From Prostheceraeus crozeri (taxonomy: Eukaryota; Platyhelminthes; Polycladida; Euryleptidae): 64,000 nt of DNA. Below are positions 42,081 through 53,129 of the stretch, piece by piece. A model generated the notes under the pieces. That model searched no databases. It saw only the letters and a list, made by a program, of their open reading frames with translations, and had not been told where the DNA came from. A program made the translations under genes and the position numbers. The stretch covers positions 310,001 through 374,000 of the forward strand of contig CAJQUW010003636.1 of the NCBI GenBank assembly GCA_907163375.1, in the 5' to 3' direction. Every line of letters starts with the position of its first letter. Positions within the stretch are counted from its first letter, which is position 1.

Positions 42081-42822
42081 CATCTTTTGCATGGCAATCT
42101 GATCTATCGTGTATTTAATCTCATTGTTGTTAATGTCGTTAAGATTTTTAAATATGTTCCTACAGTACTTTGCACAAAAGTTGCATAATGCAAGATAGTA
42201 GAAGAGCCAAACAAACTGATAGTTTACAATTTTGCTGTTAAACAAGTGTTACTACAGGGCATTCGATAAACATGTTCATATATCATAATAAACATGTCAT
42301 CGTCATACAACGCTTGACGGTGACGGTCGTGTCTTCGTGCTGCTTGTGCTGCTCTGACTGTCGGGACAAAATTATTCAATTTGCAATTGTTACCTTGGTC
42401 AATCCTGTTGAATTTTTGCATCCTGCAAATCCTCCTCGCCTTCTCTTCACAATAAAGTGATTCATTTTCTTCGAAGGTGTCGTCCTTTGGAGCTCTTGCG
42501 ACTCAAAGTTTTCCCTTTTACTTGCGTCTGAATCATACTCACTTTCAGTGAATCGCTTGTGGTGATGACCATAGAAATCGACAACAATAAAACCTCTAGA
42601 ACGGAGGTTAAGCTTTATGCAATACACAATAGTGGCACATAAATCGCACGCATTTTCACTTAGATACACTTGTCAACAGCTGTATCATTGGGTTAGAATC
42701 AGTCACATGTGTAAATCAAAGCTTTTCATTGGTCATTCATGCCCCAACTTAGTTCCCCCGCCGGTGCCGCGACCTTGAGTCAATTTCCATTCTAGTCAAT
42801 TTCAGTTAAACAATCTATTTCT
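42081..42822. other. Gene-free stretch, includes LINE 5' UTR
   Basis: The 3' part (from about 42720) is probably the 5' UTR of the following LINE. A 97-codon minus frame (42376-42669) has no recognisable domain. Confidence 0.4.
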
Positions 42823-43211
42823 ATGGTGATGACCGGCAGGAAAGGTAGCGACATGAAAGACACAGTGTCCTTCAATTGCTCTTCGTGTGACATAGCTATC
42901 GATAGTTCTGAATCTATTGAATGCAACCGGTGTCGTAAGAAATTTCATGTGAAGAAAGAATGCTGCAACTTGACAGCTGGTGCTGTGAAGCTCTTGAACT
43001 CTGTCGATAACATCATGTATACATGTAATCAGTGCAAGAGCATGACCTTCTGTGACTTATTCGATAGATTTGCCGTAATTGAGGCTGAATTGATTTCAGA
43101 TCTTTTGTTGTCTTATACGGGAGGTTCATTATGTAATTTTCCACGTTGTAGACAAAAAGATAGCTCTCCCTCAATTTAGACGATTTATTTATTTTTTTAA
43201 AAAATAAAGTT

Positions 43212-43250
43212 CCCCGACGCGTTTCGTCACGGTGGACAGTATCAAGGGGG
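43212..43250 (-). ncRNA. Hammerhead-like fold, left arm
   Basis: CCCC/GGGG stem I, GTC/GAC stem II, GAAA, self-complementary CGCG stem III, TC cleavage position. Core TTGATAC deviates from CUGANGA. Confidence 0.45.
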
Positions 43251-43444
43251 TAAGTAAATGAACAGGCAGTTGGCTTAAATATAAAAATGATTAGGCAGTG
43301 ACGACTCGTTAGATCAATTCATGTTTGCGGTTGATTTGTGGCTTGTTCAACGCTATGAAGCGTGCTTCGGCCATTTTAGTTTGCATCGAATTATTTTGTT
43401 TATTTAGGACAGAAAGCTGGAAATTATCGATGTTCATCATTCTG

Positions 43445-43723
43445 GTCAGTAAGTATGAACTTCCTGTTCGTGTTACCTGCAAACCCGGTCAAACTTTAGT
43501 TAATAGCATAAATACTATTGAAAACAATAACAAATGTAATTGTAAACTGTGCAGGGATATTGGACCTAAATATATGTGTAACGATAAATACATTGTGTAT
43601 AATTTTGAATGTAAAATTTGTCATAAAAATTACATTGGTCAAACTTGCCGACCTTTAAAGTTACGGCATGATGAACACAGACGTAGTTTGAACTGTCAAG
43701 ATCGTAAAAGTGCCATGTCGATA
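43445..43723 (+). pseudogene. Penelope-like GIY-YIG fragment
   Basis: Reads RVTCKPGQTLVNSINTIENN, CNCKLCRDIGPKYMCND, YNFECKICHKNYIGQTCRPL and KLRHDEHRRSLN: Cys-rich linker, zinc-like CKIC, YIG strand, and the R..H region. It ends at the arm junction, so the C-terminal third is absent. Confidence 0.75.
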
Positions 43724-43915
43724 GAATGATGAACATCGATAATTTCCAGCTTTCTGTCCTAAATAAACAAAATAATTCGATGCAAACTAAAATGGCCGAA
43801 GCACGCTTCATAGCGTTGAACAAGCCACAAATCAACCGCAAACATGAATTGATCTAACGAGTCGTCACTGCCTAATCATTTTTATATTTAAGCCAACTGC
43901 CTGTTCATTTACTTA

Positions 43916-43955
43916 CCCCCTTGATACTGTCCACCGTGACGAAACACGTCGGGGA
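43916..43955 (+). ncRNA. Hammerhead-like fold, right arm
   Basis: As the left arm (CCCC/GGGG, GTC/GAC, GAAA) but stem III reads CACG instead of CGCG, so the self-complementarity is lost in this arm. Confidence 0.4.
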
Positions 43956-46486
43956 ACTTTATTTTTTAAAAAAATAAATAAATCGTCTAAATTGAGGGAG
44001 AGCTATCTTTTTGTCTACAACGTGGAAAATTACATGAATTGATTTCGCTCAGAGAGCAGTTGAGGGCCAAGTCTTCCTTCGATCTAGGAAAAGTCATTCA
44101 TAACGCGATTAACGAACATGAGCAGCGCTTCGAAAAGAGATGCAACGTCGTTGTTTTTGGGCTCCCTGAAAAATCAACCGATGAAGATGCTGAAAGTGAT
44201 GATAAGGTGATTGATGGTTTACTTAACTCCATCAACGTCAACTACAAAGACTGTGTTGAAACTTCTACTCGAATCGGCATTCGCAATGTCAATTCAAGGA
44301 AATGCCGACCAATTCAAATACGATTCAAGTCCATTCAAGATAAACGGCGTTGTCTGCAAAATGCGAAGTTTTTGAAAAACAAAGAAGCCTATCGCAAAGT
44401 TTTTGTTCGTCCTGATCTCACTCGAACTCAAATGGAGCTTAATAAACGCTTGTACGACGAGTTAAAAGTCAGGAGAGATGCCGGTGAAGATGTTTTCATT
44501 CGAAATGGTCAAGTAGTGGAGAAACATTCCGCGTCGCAATGATGTCGTCGTCAACTACCCTCTTTTATCGTTACGAACGCTCGTTCTATCTGTAATAAAA
44601 TGGACGATTTATTTTACCATGTTCATCGTTGTTCACCTGACTGCATTTTGGTCACCGAAACCTGGCTTCGACCTTCAATTCCAAATGATGCTTTGAATAT
44701 AAGTGGTTACTCACTATATCGTGCTGATCGTTCCTCTGGACTCAAGGGTGGAGGCATCTGTGCCTGGATAAAGAGTGAATTCTGCGTGGATGCTATCATT
44801 AGTACCAATGTTTTATAAATGACATGGAGTATCTACTGTTACGGATATGCCGAGAGAAATTCTCTTCCTTATTGCTCATCATGTATTTTCCTCATGGTCA
44901 ATCGATGAATATGCATGCTCAGACGAAATGCTTTGATCATCTTACTCATTTAATTGATGCACAGATGGACATCTATCCTAACTCTCACTTATTCATAATG
45001 GGTGACTTTAACCGTGTGAGGTCGTCTGTGTTGGAGGACTGCTTTGCATTGGAGAATGTTATTTGTGTTCCGACCAGAAAAAATGCCATACTTGACTTGA
45101 TCCTTATACCAGAATCATTGAAAGTGGATTACTCTATTCCATCAGTGTTTGATCCTTTAGGATCTAGTGACCACGCGGTGTTGGAGTTAACCCCTACAAA
45201 TCCGTTTCCTATCGACCTGTCATATCGCAAAGTTTTGGATCTACGTGATTCTCATATTGCTTCAATTAGACAACATCTTCAGTCCATTGATTTTGAAAGT
45301 ATTTTCCATGATCTGGAATTGGATCAAATATGTTCATTATTTTATAACATCTTAAATGACAGTTTATCTTCATTGCCTTATAATGTGATACGTTTTTCTC
45401 CCAATGATAAGCCATGGATGACTACAAGAGTAAAAGTTCTGATAAACAAGCGATATGTGGCCTATAGATCTGGCAACTGGACGTTATATAAGCATTTCCG
45501 TGACAAAGCTAAAAATGCTATTTTCAATGCTAAGCGTATTTGGGCTACTCGTGTCAAGCGTGACCGCTCTTCAATTTGGCAGATTCGTGATAAAGTTATC
45601 GGCTCGTCGAGGGATCCCGATTGGTTATCTAAGTGCACTCCAAATACCCATATTCGTGATATTATTCTCGATCTCAATGATAGATACGCTTCTGCAATGA
45701 ATCCTGATCCTAATCCTCATATGGTGTTGCCTTACATTGTTCCTTTCCAGTTCTCAGAGTTGCAAGTACAACGGCTCTTGTGTCGGGTTAATCCAAAGAA
45801 AGGACCTGGTTCTGATTTTGTCCCTACAGTTATCTGGGTTAAGCTGTCTGATGTTTTGGCGAAGCCAATTACCCTGTTGTTCAATAAGTGCATGATCACA
45901 GCTAATTTACCGATTCTTTGGAAGCAAGCAGACATTATTCCCTTGCCTAAAAGCGGGAGACCAACATTATCTGACACACGTCCAATTTCTCTTTTGCCTA
46001 TGCCAGCTAGAATACTTGAGCGTTATATCATGAAATGGTTTTCTGATGAATTTTCTTTTTGCAAGGATCGCAATCAATTCGCTTACAAAAAGAATAGTTC
46101 GACCAGTTGTGCACTTATTCATTTGACAGACTATATTAGCAATGCACTATCATCTGATCATATTGGTGCATGTCATTTGCTGGCGCTTGATATTGAAAAA
46201 GGGTTTGACAGCGTGTCTCACAGATTATTAATACAGAAAATGATGCATGGCAATTTTGACCCTTTTTTGGTGTCATTTATTGACAATTATCTTAAAGGAA
46301 GGACACAAAGAGTTCGTTGGAAATCGCAACACAGTCCCTTTCGTCAGATAACAAGTGGAGTGCCCCAGGGATCATCGGTTGGACCAACTCTCTTCAGTTA
46401 TTTTTTGGCTGATATAATGATAGGTGATGACAACATCTGTCTGCTCAAATATGCCGATGACATTTTTTTGTGTGGTGCTGTACCTA

Positions 46487-47180
46487 AGGCTGGAGTTACA
46501 TAGAACGTCACGTTTCACGTTTCACTTTTCATTTTTCACTGGTCACGCGTGAAGGGAAAAATGGAGGCATTGCCAGAATAGAAATCGTTTACATAGAGTT
46601 TCATGTGTCACTTTTCACGTGTCTTCACTCTGCCATTCCTGTTTCACGCGTGAAAGGAAGAATGATTCCGACCATTAAAAGTGACGTGAAAAAGAAAAGA
46701 TTGTATGTCAGCATCACAGACTGAAATGTGATTGGATGATGTTTTATAATGGGGACAATTTGAAGCAGTACAGGCTTTCATCTGCATTTGCTGATCGTGA
46801 AAAAATGGACGCTTACAAGGAAGAGTTGTATGCCCAAGTGCTGGAAAATGAGCTGCTGTGGGATCCTACACATCCCGATTATAAGAACAAGGACCAGCGG
46901 AGGCAAGTGTGGGAGGCAATTGATCAGCGCCTCCCCGCTACTGACGGTAAGTGATGGTTTGCTCTGATTTCGATATATTCGCCTAAATAGATGACAATAG
47001 GTTCATCAGGAGAGACGTCCATTTCGCATACACAACAGTGATAAAATGACAACCGGCGTGAAAAGGAAATGACGTGATCCCTATGTGAATCGTGAGTCGC
47101 AAAGCGTGAAGCGATGAGTCGTGAAACGTGAAGCGTGACACGTCAAACGTGAAACGAGACGTTCTATGTAACTCCAGCCT
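46487..47180 (+). mobile_element. PIF/Harbinger-like element, internally deleted, 694 bp
   Basis: Inverted ends AGGCTGGAGTTACATAGAAC on both sides (over 22 bp perfect). TA at 46485-46486 and 47181-47182 may be the target duplication; a 3-bp one cannot be excluded. Subterminal regions are packed with CGTTTCACG/TTTCACG motifs on both sides (46505-46560, 46610-46660, 47090-47155). A MADF exon is kept, the DDE transposase is lost. Inserted into the LINE just after its YADD motif. Confidence 0.8.
46736..46946 (+). CDS. MADF/Myb-like DNA-binding exon of Harbinger
   Basis: Reads EELYAQVLENELLWDPTHPD, YKNKDQRRQVWEAIDQRL: the MADF pattern (helix 1, then LWDP.HPDYK.K..R...W..I). MADF/Myb-like proteins accompany PIF/Harbinger transposases and help bind the ends. 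The frame meets a strong 5' splice site at 46947 (ACG|GTAAGT), so this is a first exon. No second exon remains before the right end. The domain itself looks whole. Confidence 0.75.
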
Positions 47181-47995
47181 TAGGCAATCTTCTAGTCCCT
47201 TATCTGATCATTATAAACTGATTCTAAACTGGATGGCAAATAACAAGATGCGTGTCAAGACCAATAAGTGTTAGACAACTGTCTATTACTTTGAGTACAA
47301 GCAAGAATGACTTCAGTTGGGAACTTAGAGGAATTCCAAGTGTAGATACCTTGAAGATCCTTGGAGTGATTTTTGACAGGAGACTAACTTGGAGATCCCA
47401 TTTTGAGGCAATTTCGAGGAAATCATCATCCCGTTTGCATGTCATACGTCAGCTGAAGCCGTTTCTTAATCATGAGGATTTATTACACATCTATCAAGCA
47501 TGTATCAGATCCATAATGGAATATTGTTCACCTCTTTTTGTGAGTCTACAGAGCTATCCATCACTTCTTTTGGAAAAGGTGCAATCTCGGTCACATCGTG
47601 TAATATGTGGCTCTTCCTGTAAGTGTCAATGCATGATTCCACTTAGTTATCGCAGAACTATGGCTGGCTTGAAGTTATTTAAAAGAATCGTTGCTGATAC
47701 TGAACACCCTCTACATCACATTCTTCTTCCAAGGCTGCCATACTCCGGCAAATTTCGTCTTCCGGTCGTATCTAACTCTATTCAACAGCATTCATTTGTA
47801 GTGGTCATGTCGAAGTTATGGAACAGTGGATTTTAATTATCAATTGATATTCATGTTTTTTCCTATCTGAAGACTAACTTGGAAACTTACTTTCTGCCTT
47901 GTTTTTATACTTGTGAAATTTGTAATATCCCCCACGATTCTCAGTACTGGGGGTAGTTGAAATAAACGATATTATTATTATTATTATTATTATTA

Positions 47996-49170
47996 TATGT
48001 AGGTACATGTACAACTTAGGCCTTCTTGTTATATCATCGTCAAGGCCACCTTCGTCCTCCTTACCATTATCTCTGCACTGTCTTCACCATCTCATAACGG
48101 GGCTATCCTATCCTCTCAATTGCTAATTAGATCACACAGCGCATGAATCGCTGAGGTTTTCGATCTGAAAGATATGCTTATTCTGACATTCAGAGTAGCG
48201 GATTACGCGATGGCATATAAATATTCCAGTACGTATTGCTGCATTGCCACTGAACTAGATCGAATTTGAATATCAGACTGGTGCACAGGGCTAGAAAATA
48301 CACCGAATGAAACATTCATGAACACGAAAAGATTCTGAAAGTTCAAAATTGAATATTTTTCTCAACTTACCAAAATGAAGAATTTCTTCGCGCCATTTTG
48401 AAAAACGGTTTGAATTTCCCGCCGAATGAATGAAATTGAAAAAGTAATTGCACATCGAAAATCTTGAACATCGTTCTAAGTTATGTTCTGTCAAAAAGAA
48501 ATGATCCGAAAAATGGCTAAAATGAAGCATAAATGGAGGCGAGTTACCTGGCATTTGCCATCGCGTTTAATGGGTTAAGGATGCTGCAGAATCCAAATGA
48601 TGTAACAAAATTCTTGCATCTTAAAAAATTTTCAAATTAGGTCTCTCAAGTAAAGACAAATTTAAAGCTTTATGTTTAAAAATCTGTGCTACTATATCAA
48701 TTGAGTTTTTCAAAATCTGATAAAAACTGCTAACTTTTCAATAGAAATCCAAAAGTACCAATAATCTAACTGTAAGACTTTGAAGAGAAAAATGGCAAGG
48801 CTTGATACACATCATGCTTGAATATAATGCGAACCTGAGCTGCACTTAGCGAATTAGGGACAATTCAAAATAGGTACTAACTTTCCGCCCACCCTGTAGA
48901 TATTATAATGCAGCCAAATCCAATATATTGAAAAACATTTTATTGGTCCAGCGACTTGATTGGCGTGAGATAAAATAAAAATTGACCATCTGATCGACGG
49001 TATCGACTTATCCTTTTGTGGTAGTCCAGTATAATATGGGGTTTTTGATGTTCTTCAATAGAGACATTTGCATCATGGTGGACAAAAAATAAAAATTTCA
49101 CGACCTTTCCCTTCGAGACGTATGAACATTATGTAAAATTGTTTTGAAACCAAAAATAGAGCTGTTCACT
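47996..49170. other. Gene-free stretch
   Basis: Includes the right TTAA end of the block (48562-48578). No open frame over 90 codons with a motif. Confidence 0.4.
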
Positions 49171-49529
49171 TCACGACGAGTGTTCTTCATCATTTGTGAA
49201 GTAAGAAAATATTTGTTTGCAGGGACGGTCCCAATCATTGTGAGATCTTCGTCTAAAGGTGCAGTAGCCAAATTGACAGACGAAAAAGTTATCTAAGGTC
49301 ACATCTTGCCCACATTTGAAAAGCGGTTGCATCAACTCAAGGACAACACGCTGAGTAAGATCATTCGGGCAAATTACCTTGTCCTCCAAGGTACACTTGT
49401 GCATTGAAGCAATAGCCGGTTCGAACAGCCGCAAGAAGCCACAATTTGATACTTTGCTTTTGTGGCTTCGATGGCGTGTATACACGAAATGCACTTTTAC
49501 CCCTAAAACCAACCAATCTTTCGTCGACG
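49171..49529 (-). pseudogene. piggyBac transposase fragment
   Basis: The minus strand reads DWLVLGVKVHF, later CPNDLTQRVVLELMQPLFKC and GQDVTLDNFFVCQ. The TDNFF-type motif holds the second catalytic Asp of piggyBac, and the preceding VVL.L..P....G..V is its usual context. The stretch is bounded on the 5' side by the CACTA MITE at 49530. It is different from the piggyBac at 50.1-53.5 kb (DNFFV against DNYFTS). Heavily truncated. Confidence 0.65.
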
Positions 49530-49926
49530 CACTAGGTGACAGGCCGCGCTCAATTACGCTTAAACACATGACCCTAAACATCCGTGGCTATGAGTGACAT
49601 TACTGCAACATCTGTCGGCAGTCCTGTTATATAGACTTTGCGTCTCATGTGTCTGCATGTATCAGAGGCTAAACAATGTGATAGGACCTCAATTTCATGC
49701 TTAGCGGTTCATCTATGGTTCAAGCGGCAATGCAGACAACCGTAGACGACGCGCAAACTATAAACGCTCGCCCGCGCGTTTTCATAAACATTCCCATGTT
49801 TTAACAGCATCAAATAAAGTGATTTCTGACTCTTGGTGCAGCGCGTATGTGCGCGCGTAGAAGAATCTGTCTTTAACCACAGATGTTTGGAGTGTTCCGT
49901 AATTGCGCGTGGCATGTCACCTAGTG
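49530..49926 (+). mobile_element. CACTA-type MITE, copy 3
   Basis: Starts CACTAGGTGACAGGCCGCGC and ends GCGTGGCATGTCACCTAGTG. 2-bp direct repeat CG on both sides (49528-49529, 49927-49928). Internal blocks as in copies 1 and 2. It interrupts the piggyBac fragment. Confidence 0.85.
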
Positions 49927-50194
49927 CGGTAGCATCTAGTCAAGTCAATCTAAAACTAAAAGTAAAATAGATAACAACTTAATTATCAATTAGAAACATT
50001 CAACATATTGATATTGTGGGTTTTGCTGAAAGTTTGTTATTCATTAAGAAGAATGATATTTAACCCATTAACGACCAACTACGTAAAATGATCTCAAACC
50101 TGCTTGCATTACATTGCCTTGATCCAAAAGCAAACGGAATGACATTGAAAAAGATATTACATCACTGCAGAAAAATATATTGATTTTTTTGTAA

Positions 50195-50215
50195 ATGTTC
50201 CCGTGGCGGGAACAT
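50195..50215. promoter_or_regulatory. Subterminal palindrome 1 of piggyBac
   Basis: ATGTTCCCG, TGG, CGGGAACAT: a perfect 9-bp inverted repeat, 131 bp from the end. Confidence 0.6.
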
Positions 50216-50468
50216 GGGCGGCAGAGAGTCTGTCTATGAAAATTGCGATTTTTTTTCATAACATGGAACTATGAAATATCTACTCATGATATGATGACAT
50301 GTTTGATTGACTATACTTCAGCTATGATAAAAAGTGTCAAATCCATGAGATCTGCTAGAATGAAAACTCAAAATCAATCATAGAAACCTGTATTATCAGT
50401 TTGAAATTCAAATGTTATACCAAGTCTGTAAACTGCTTTATGCGTGTAGGTGATCTCAAGCGCGCCCA

Positions 50469-52313
50469 CTAGCGAAATACAAGACGACATAGCATACATA
50501 ACTTAAGTTCGTATCGATGGAACACTTCAAAACACTCATCATGCAAATTTACTCGGCACTTTGCACAACATCTTCTAGAGTTCGTTTTGCAGACGTTGCA
50601 TCTACCCTGCTTTTGTGCGGGAGTTTGATAATGCTTTACATCATCAAATCGAACCTCTGAAGGAACATTGCAAATTGCAGCATAGGAATATGATCGCTTT
50701 CGACTGGTTTCATATTTCAGAAGGATGGAGCTCACGACTTCACGTCGGAAGTCCAGCAAACTTAGTTGAGCATTGTCACATGACTTATTGATGCGATAAA
50801 GAATCCAAGAGTTTTGCAAGGCCACATCCAGCATCCATGCGAATGGAGCCCACCACTATTTCTTCATGCGAATTCCGATTCTATACTTTGCAACATTTTG
50901 GTCCATCCTATCGACGTATCCCATGCACTGGTTGTAGCAATGGAATTGGTTTGGCTGCAACACTTGAATATACTTTCGCTCAATCTTGCTCCATCTTTGT
51001 ACATTTCTTGTTGGTTTGGATGAAAGACAGTTGGAGGCAATGTAGACAGCTTGGTTGTCATTCCAACCTACAACTGTTATAGTTGTCGAATCCTGTTCTG
51101 CAGTCACCTGTTCCACATGACCTCGTTCTTTTTTCTCAAGATCTTTGTTACCCATGGTATCACACTTGCTCAATTTTTTCTTATTGATTACACCAGTTGC
51201 ACTAATGCCCCTTGTTCCGAGATAGGAAAGCAACCGGAATGAAGTAAAATAGTTATCCATGTATACATGGTAGCTTTGACCTGGAGGTAAGTGCTCCATT
51301 AGATTCAAAACAACGTGCTCACCTAGTCCCCATGTTGTTGTTGTCGAGATATGCCGCCCTGTTTTAGCCCCTTGGTAGGGTTCGAATTGAATCACATCCC
51401 CGTAGGCCTCTGCAAGTACCCAAACTTTATAACCTACCCTGATAGGCTTGTTGTTGATTCTTTATTTACTTCCATGGGAGCCGTAGTAAGGAATCATGGA
51501 TTCATTCACGGATTTTGTTTTACAATTTGACGAATACTTCAAGAACTTCTCATTGAGGTTTGTGATGAGAGGACGCAGCTTTGAAAATTTGTCACTTTTG
51601 TCTAAATTCGAGTTATCACATAAATGCAAATTTCGTAGAATTCTTTCGAACTCATTACGTGGCATAGTGTCCGACATGGCAGCAACAAAGAGATCCGGAG
51701 ACAGACTCCAATACAATCGACGATCTGGCAATCTGTGGTATCCACTCATCAAAAGCATTGCCAAAAATAAGCGAAATTTTTCCTTTGTGATGCCAAACTC
51801 TGTGTCACTTTTCTCTCTTCGTGCGTATAACGTTGTAAAGTCAACAATGTCTGAGATCAACATATCATCAAAGAACAATTCGAGCAGAGATAGAGGTGTC
51901 CCAATTTCCTCTAAGTGGTTCACTTCAGGTGTGCTCTGTGAATTCCTTGATTTGATGTCACGATTAGTCCATCTCAAATCAGTCAGTAGTGGAGGCTTTT
52001 CATCACTCAAACGTCCTCTATGAATGCTGTCGTCTTGGATGGAGTTAGTCTGCAAGGCATCGCCCAAGGACTCACTTTGTGAATCATCATCCATGGTATC
52101 AGATATTCGATCACCGTAATTTATTCGAACGTCAGCCTCGGCCAATAGTTGATTGCCGCTCAATCGATTGATGTCAAAATCGTCCTCATCTGCACTGTCT
52201 TCCTCTGAACAATCTCCATCTCCAGGTGGCTGTATTGCAATGTCTGCACTCACAAAGGACTCGTCATCTTCTAGCATTGCAACAACTTCATCCAACTTCA
52301 ATTTCTTCACCAT
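50469..52313 (-). pseudogene. piggyBac transposase
   Basis: About 615 codons in one frame, broken by two in-frame stops (51462-51464 and 50856-50858). Start at the ATG 52313 (MVKKLKLDEVV), although the frame stays open to 52370. An acidic N-terminus (EEDSADEDDFDINRLSG) as usual, then LLELFFDDMLISDIV, FLAMLLMSGYHRLPDRRLYW and FERILRNLHLCDN. At the first catalytic position (near codon 268) the expected Asp reads Asn (VNESMIPYYG). The second, MDNYFTS, and third, YVDRMDQN, Asp are present. The C-terminus has a Cys-rich finger (CNVCK ... CCAKC ... HDEC) at about 50500-50600. The Asn change would by itself suggest a dead enzyme. Confidence 0.9.
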
Positions 52314-52882
52314 AATGAGATTCGCTGAACTATTCTCAAGCAGACGAGAAAATGACTTTGTAGAGCACACTCATTCAAAATAGCAACTGTCACCGCACAC
52401 TATGGTAGAGAAAGACTGTGAACTCGTGAGAAGACTGGAATACAGAAAATATCTATGTTCAGCAGCTTGACTATGCTGTGGAAACTCCTATCTCTCAATG
52501 TATCAAAATTGTCCGATATCCTCAGTACAATGAGGTTGTTAACAATGTCATAGTCTGCCTGAGAATTTGGGGATTGCCCTACGACCCAATTATTGATGCA
52601 AGCTCAAGGCACAGTCAAGGGTCAGAGAGATTTGTGTGTTTGATTTACACTGTTTCGCCGTTTCTTCGGCGGAAATAGCCTTGATCTATCACTCAAAATA
52701 AACATGCATGCACGTGTACACTTACAACCACTTTCTGCAGCATGTAACTCACAGAAACATCAAATTTACAGTCAATTTTCGCGGAAATTTCACTCAAGTA
52801 GCCGCACGTGCAAGATAAAATTACTTGCAGAGCATCAATCAAAAGAGCCGACCAACTCTAGTGCACAAGCCCCGTGACGACC

Positions 52883-52903
52883 ATGTTCCCGTTGTGGGAA
52901 CAT
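52883..52903. promoter_or_regulatory. Subterminal palindrome 2 of piggyBac
   Basis: ATGTTCCCG, TTG, TGGGAACAT: same motif with one change. It is preceded by GACGACC, which resembles the element's own end. Confidence 0.55.
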
Positions 52904-53129
52904 TTTTCAAACAACTGGGAATCGAAGTAGACAATCAATTTTTCAAAAGATATGTCACCAATGGGTGGAGCATGCCAGGAGCTCACGACTCATCGGTCTG
53001 ATGTGATTTGTTGGTCCAAATTTCAATTATGAAGGCATTTGATCAGCACCATTGATAATTTTGAAATGATTTTCCAAAAAAATGGATTTCTCCTTCTCCA
53101 TGACGCAACTTGTTGACTATATCACCATG

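Larger units (their letters stand above)
43098..44035. mobile_element. Head-to-head Penelope-like pair with 11-bp target duplication
   Basis: Arms 43131-43443 and 43724-44035 are inverted copies of about 312 bp (ATGTAATTTTCCACGTTG outward). Between them lies part of the GIY-YIG domain of the plus-strand copy (about 43445-43723). The LINE sequence GAATTGATTTC is present on both sides (43087-43097, 44036-44046), so the whole pair entered as one unit. A 33-bp stretch (43098-43130) beyond the left arm has no counterpart. Confidence 0.85.
42823..44542 (+). pseudogene. LINE ORF1: PHD-like finger plus RNA-binding domain (interrupted)
   Basis: The first part encodes FNCSSCDIAIDSSESIECNR, C, FHVKKECCNL and MYTCNQC: a Cys4-His-Cys3 PHD-like finger as in many CR1 ORF1 proteins, followed by CDLFDRFAVIEAELIS. 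There the PLE pair begins. After the 11-bp repeat (44036-44046) the frame resumes SLREQLRAKSS, then the RNA-binding part NVVVFGLPEKSTDEDAESD, ETSTRIGIRNVN and RKVFVRPDLTRTQMELNK, and a stop after KHSASQ. The two halves differ only by the inserted element, so the ORF was whole before it. Confidence 0.8.
44600..47836 (+). pseudogene. LINE ORF2: endonuclease and reverse transcriptase (interrupted)
   Basis: Endonuclease: CILVTETWLRPSIPNDAL, KGGGICAWIKSE, then after a stop and frame change near 44818, IMGDFNRVRSSV and GSSDHAVLEL. Reverse transcriptase: KKGPGSDFVPT, RPISLLP, ALDIEKGFDSVSHRLL (about 46190), SGVPQGSSVGPTLFS, KYADDIFLCGAV (about 46450). The Harbinger insertion follows. The frame then resumes at 47183 (MANNKMRV; a shift near 47250), then LKILGVIFDRRLTWRSHFEA, CIRSIMEYCSPLFVSL, SRSHRVICGSSCKCQC and EHPLHHILLPRLPYSGKFRL, ending MSKLWNSGF. 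Besides the insertion there are about two frame changes. Confidence 0.85.
42823..47995 (+). mobile_element. CR1-like LINE, split by a PLE pair and a Harbinger derivative
   Basis: ORF1 (42823-44542) and ORF2 (44600-47836), then a short 3' UTR with AATAAA (47961) and an (ATT)n tail (47971-47995). Two later insertions, 43098-44035 and 46487-47180, account for 1.6 kb. Without them it would be about 3.5 kb. Related to but distinct from the minus-strand LINE at 32-36 kb. Confidence 0.85.
40702..48574. mobile_element. TTAA-bounded block with piggyBac-type ends
   Basis: CCCATTAAACGCG at 40702 and CGCGTTTAATGGG ending 48574 are perfect 13-bp inverted ends, each flanked outside by TTAA (40698-40701 and 48575-48578), the piggyBac target. 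The interior holds a tRNA-like gene and a LINE with its own insertions. No transposase of its own was seen. About 2.7 kb would remain without the LINE. The ends may instead belong to two unrelated copies. Confidence 0.45.

Noticed and set aside
42376-42669. 97-codon minus-strand frame
   Set aside because: No domain, no start or splice context, and it sits between a tRNA-like sequence and a LINE 5' UTR.
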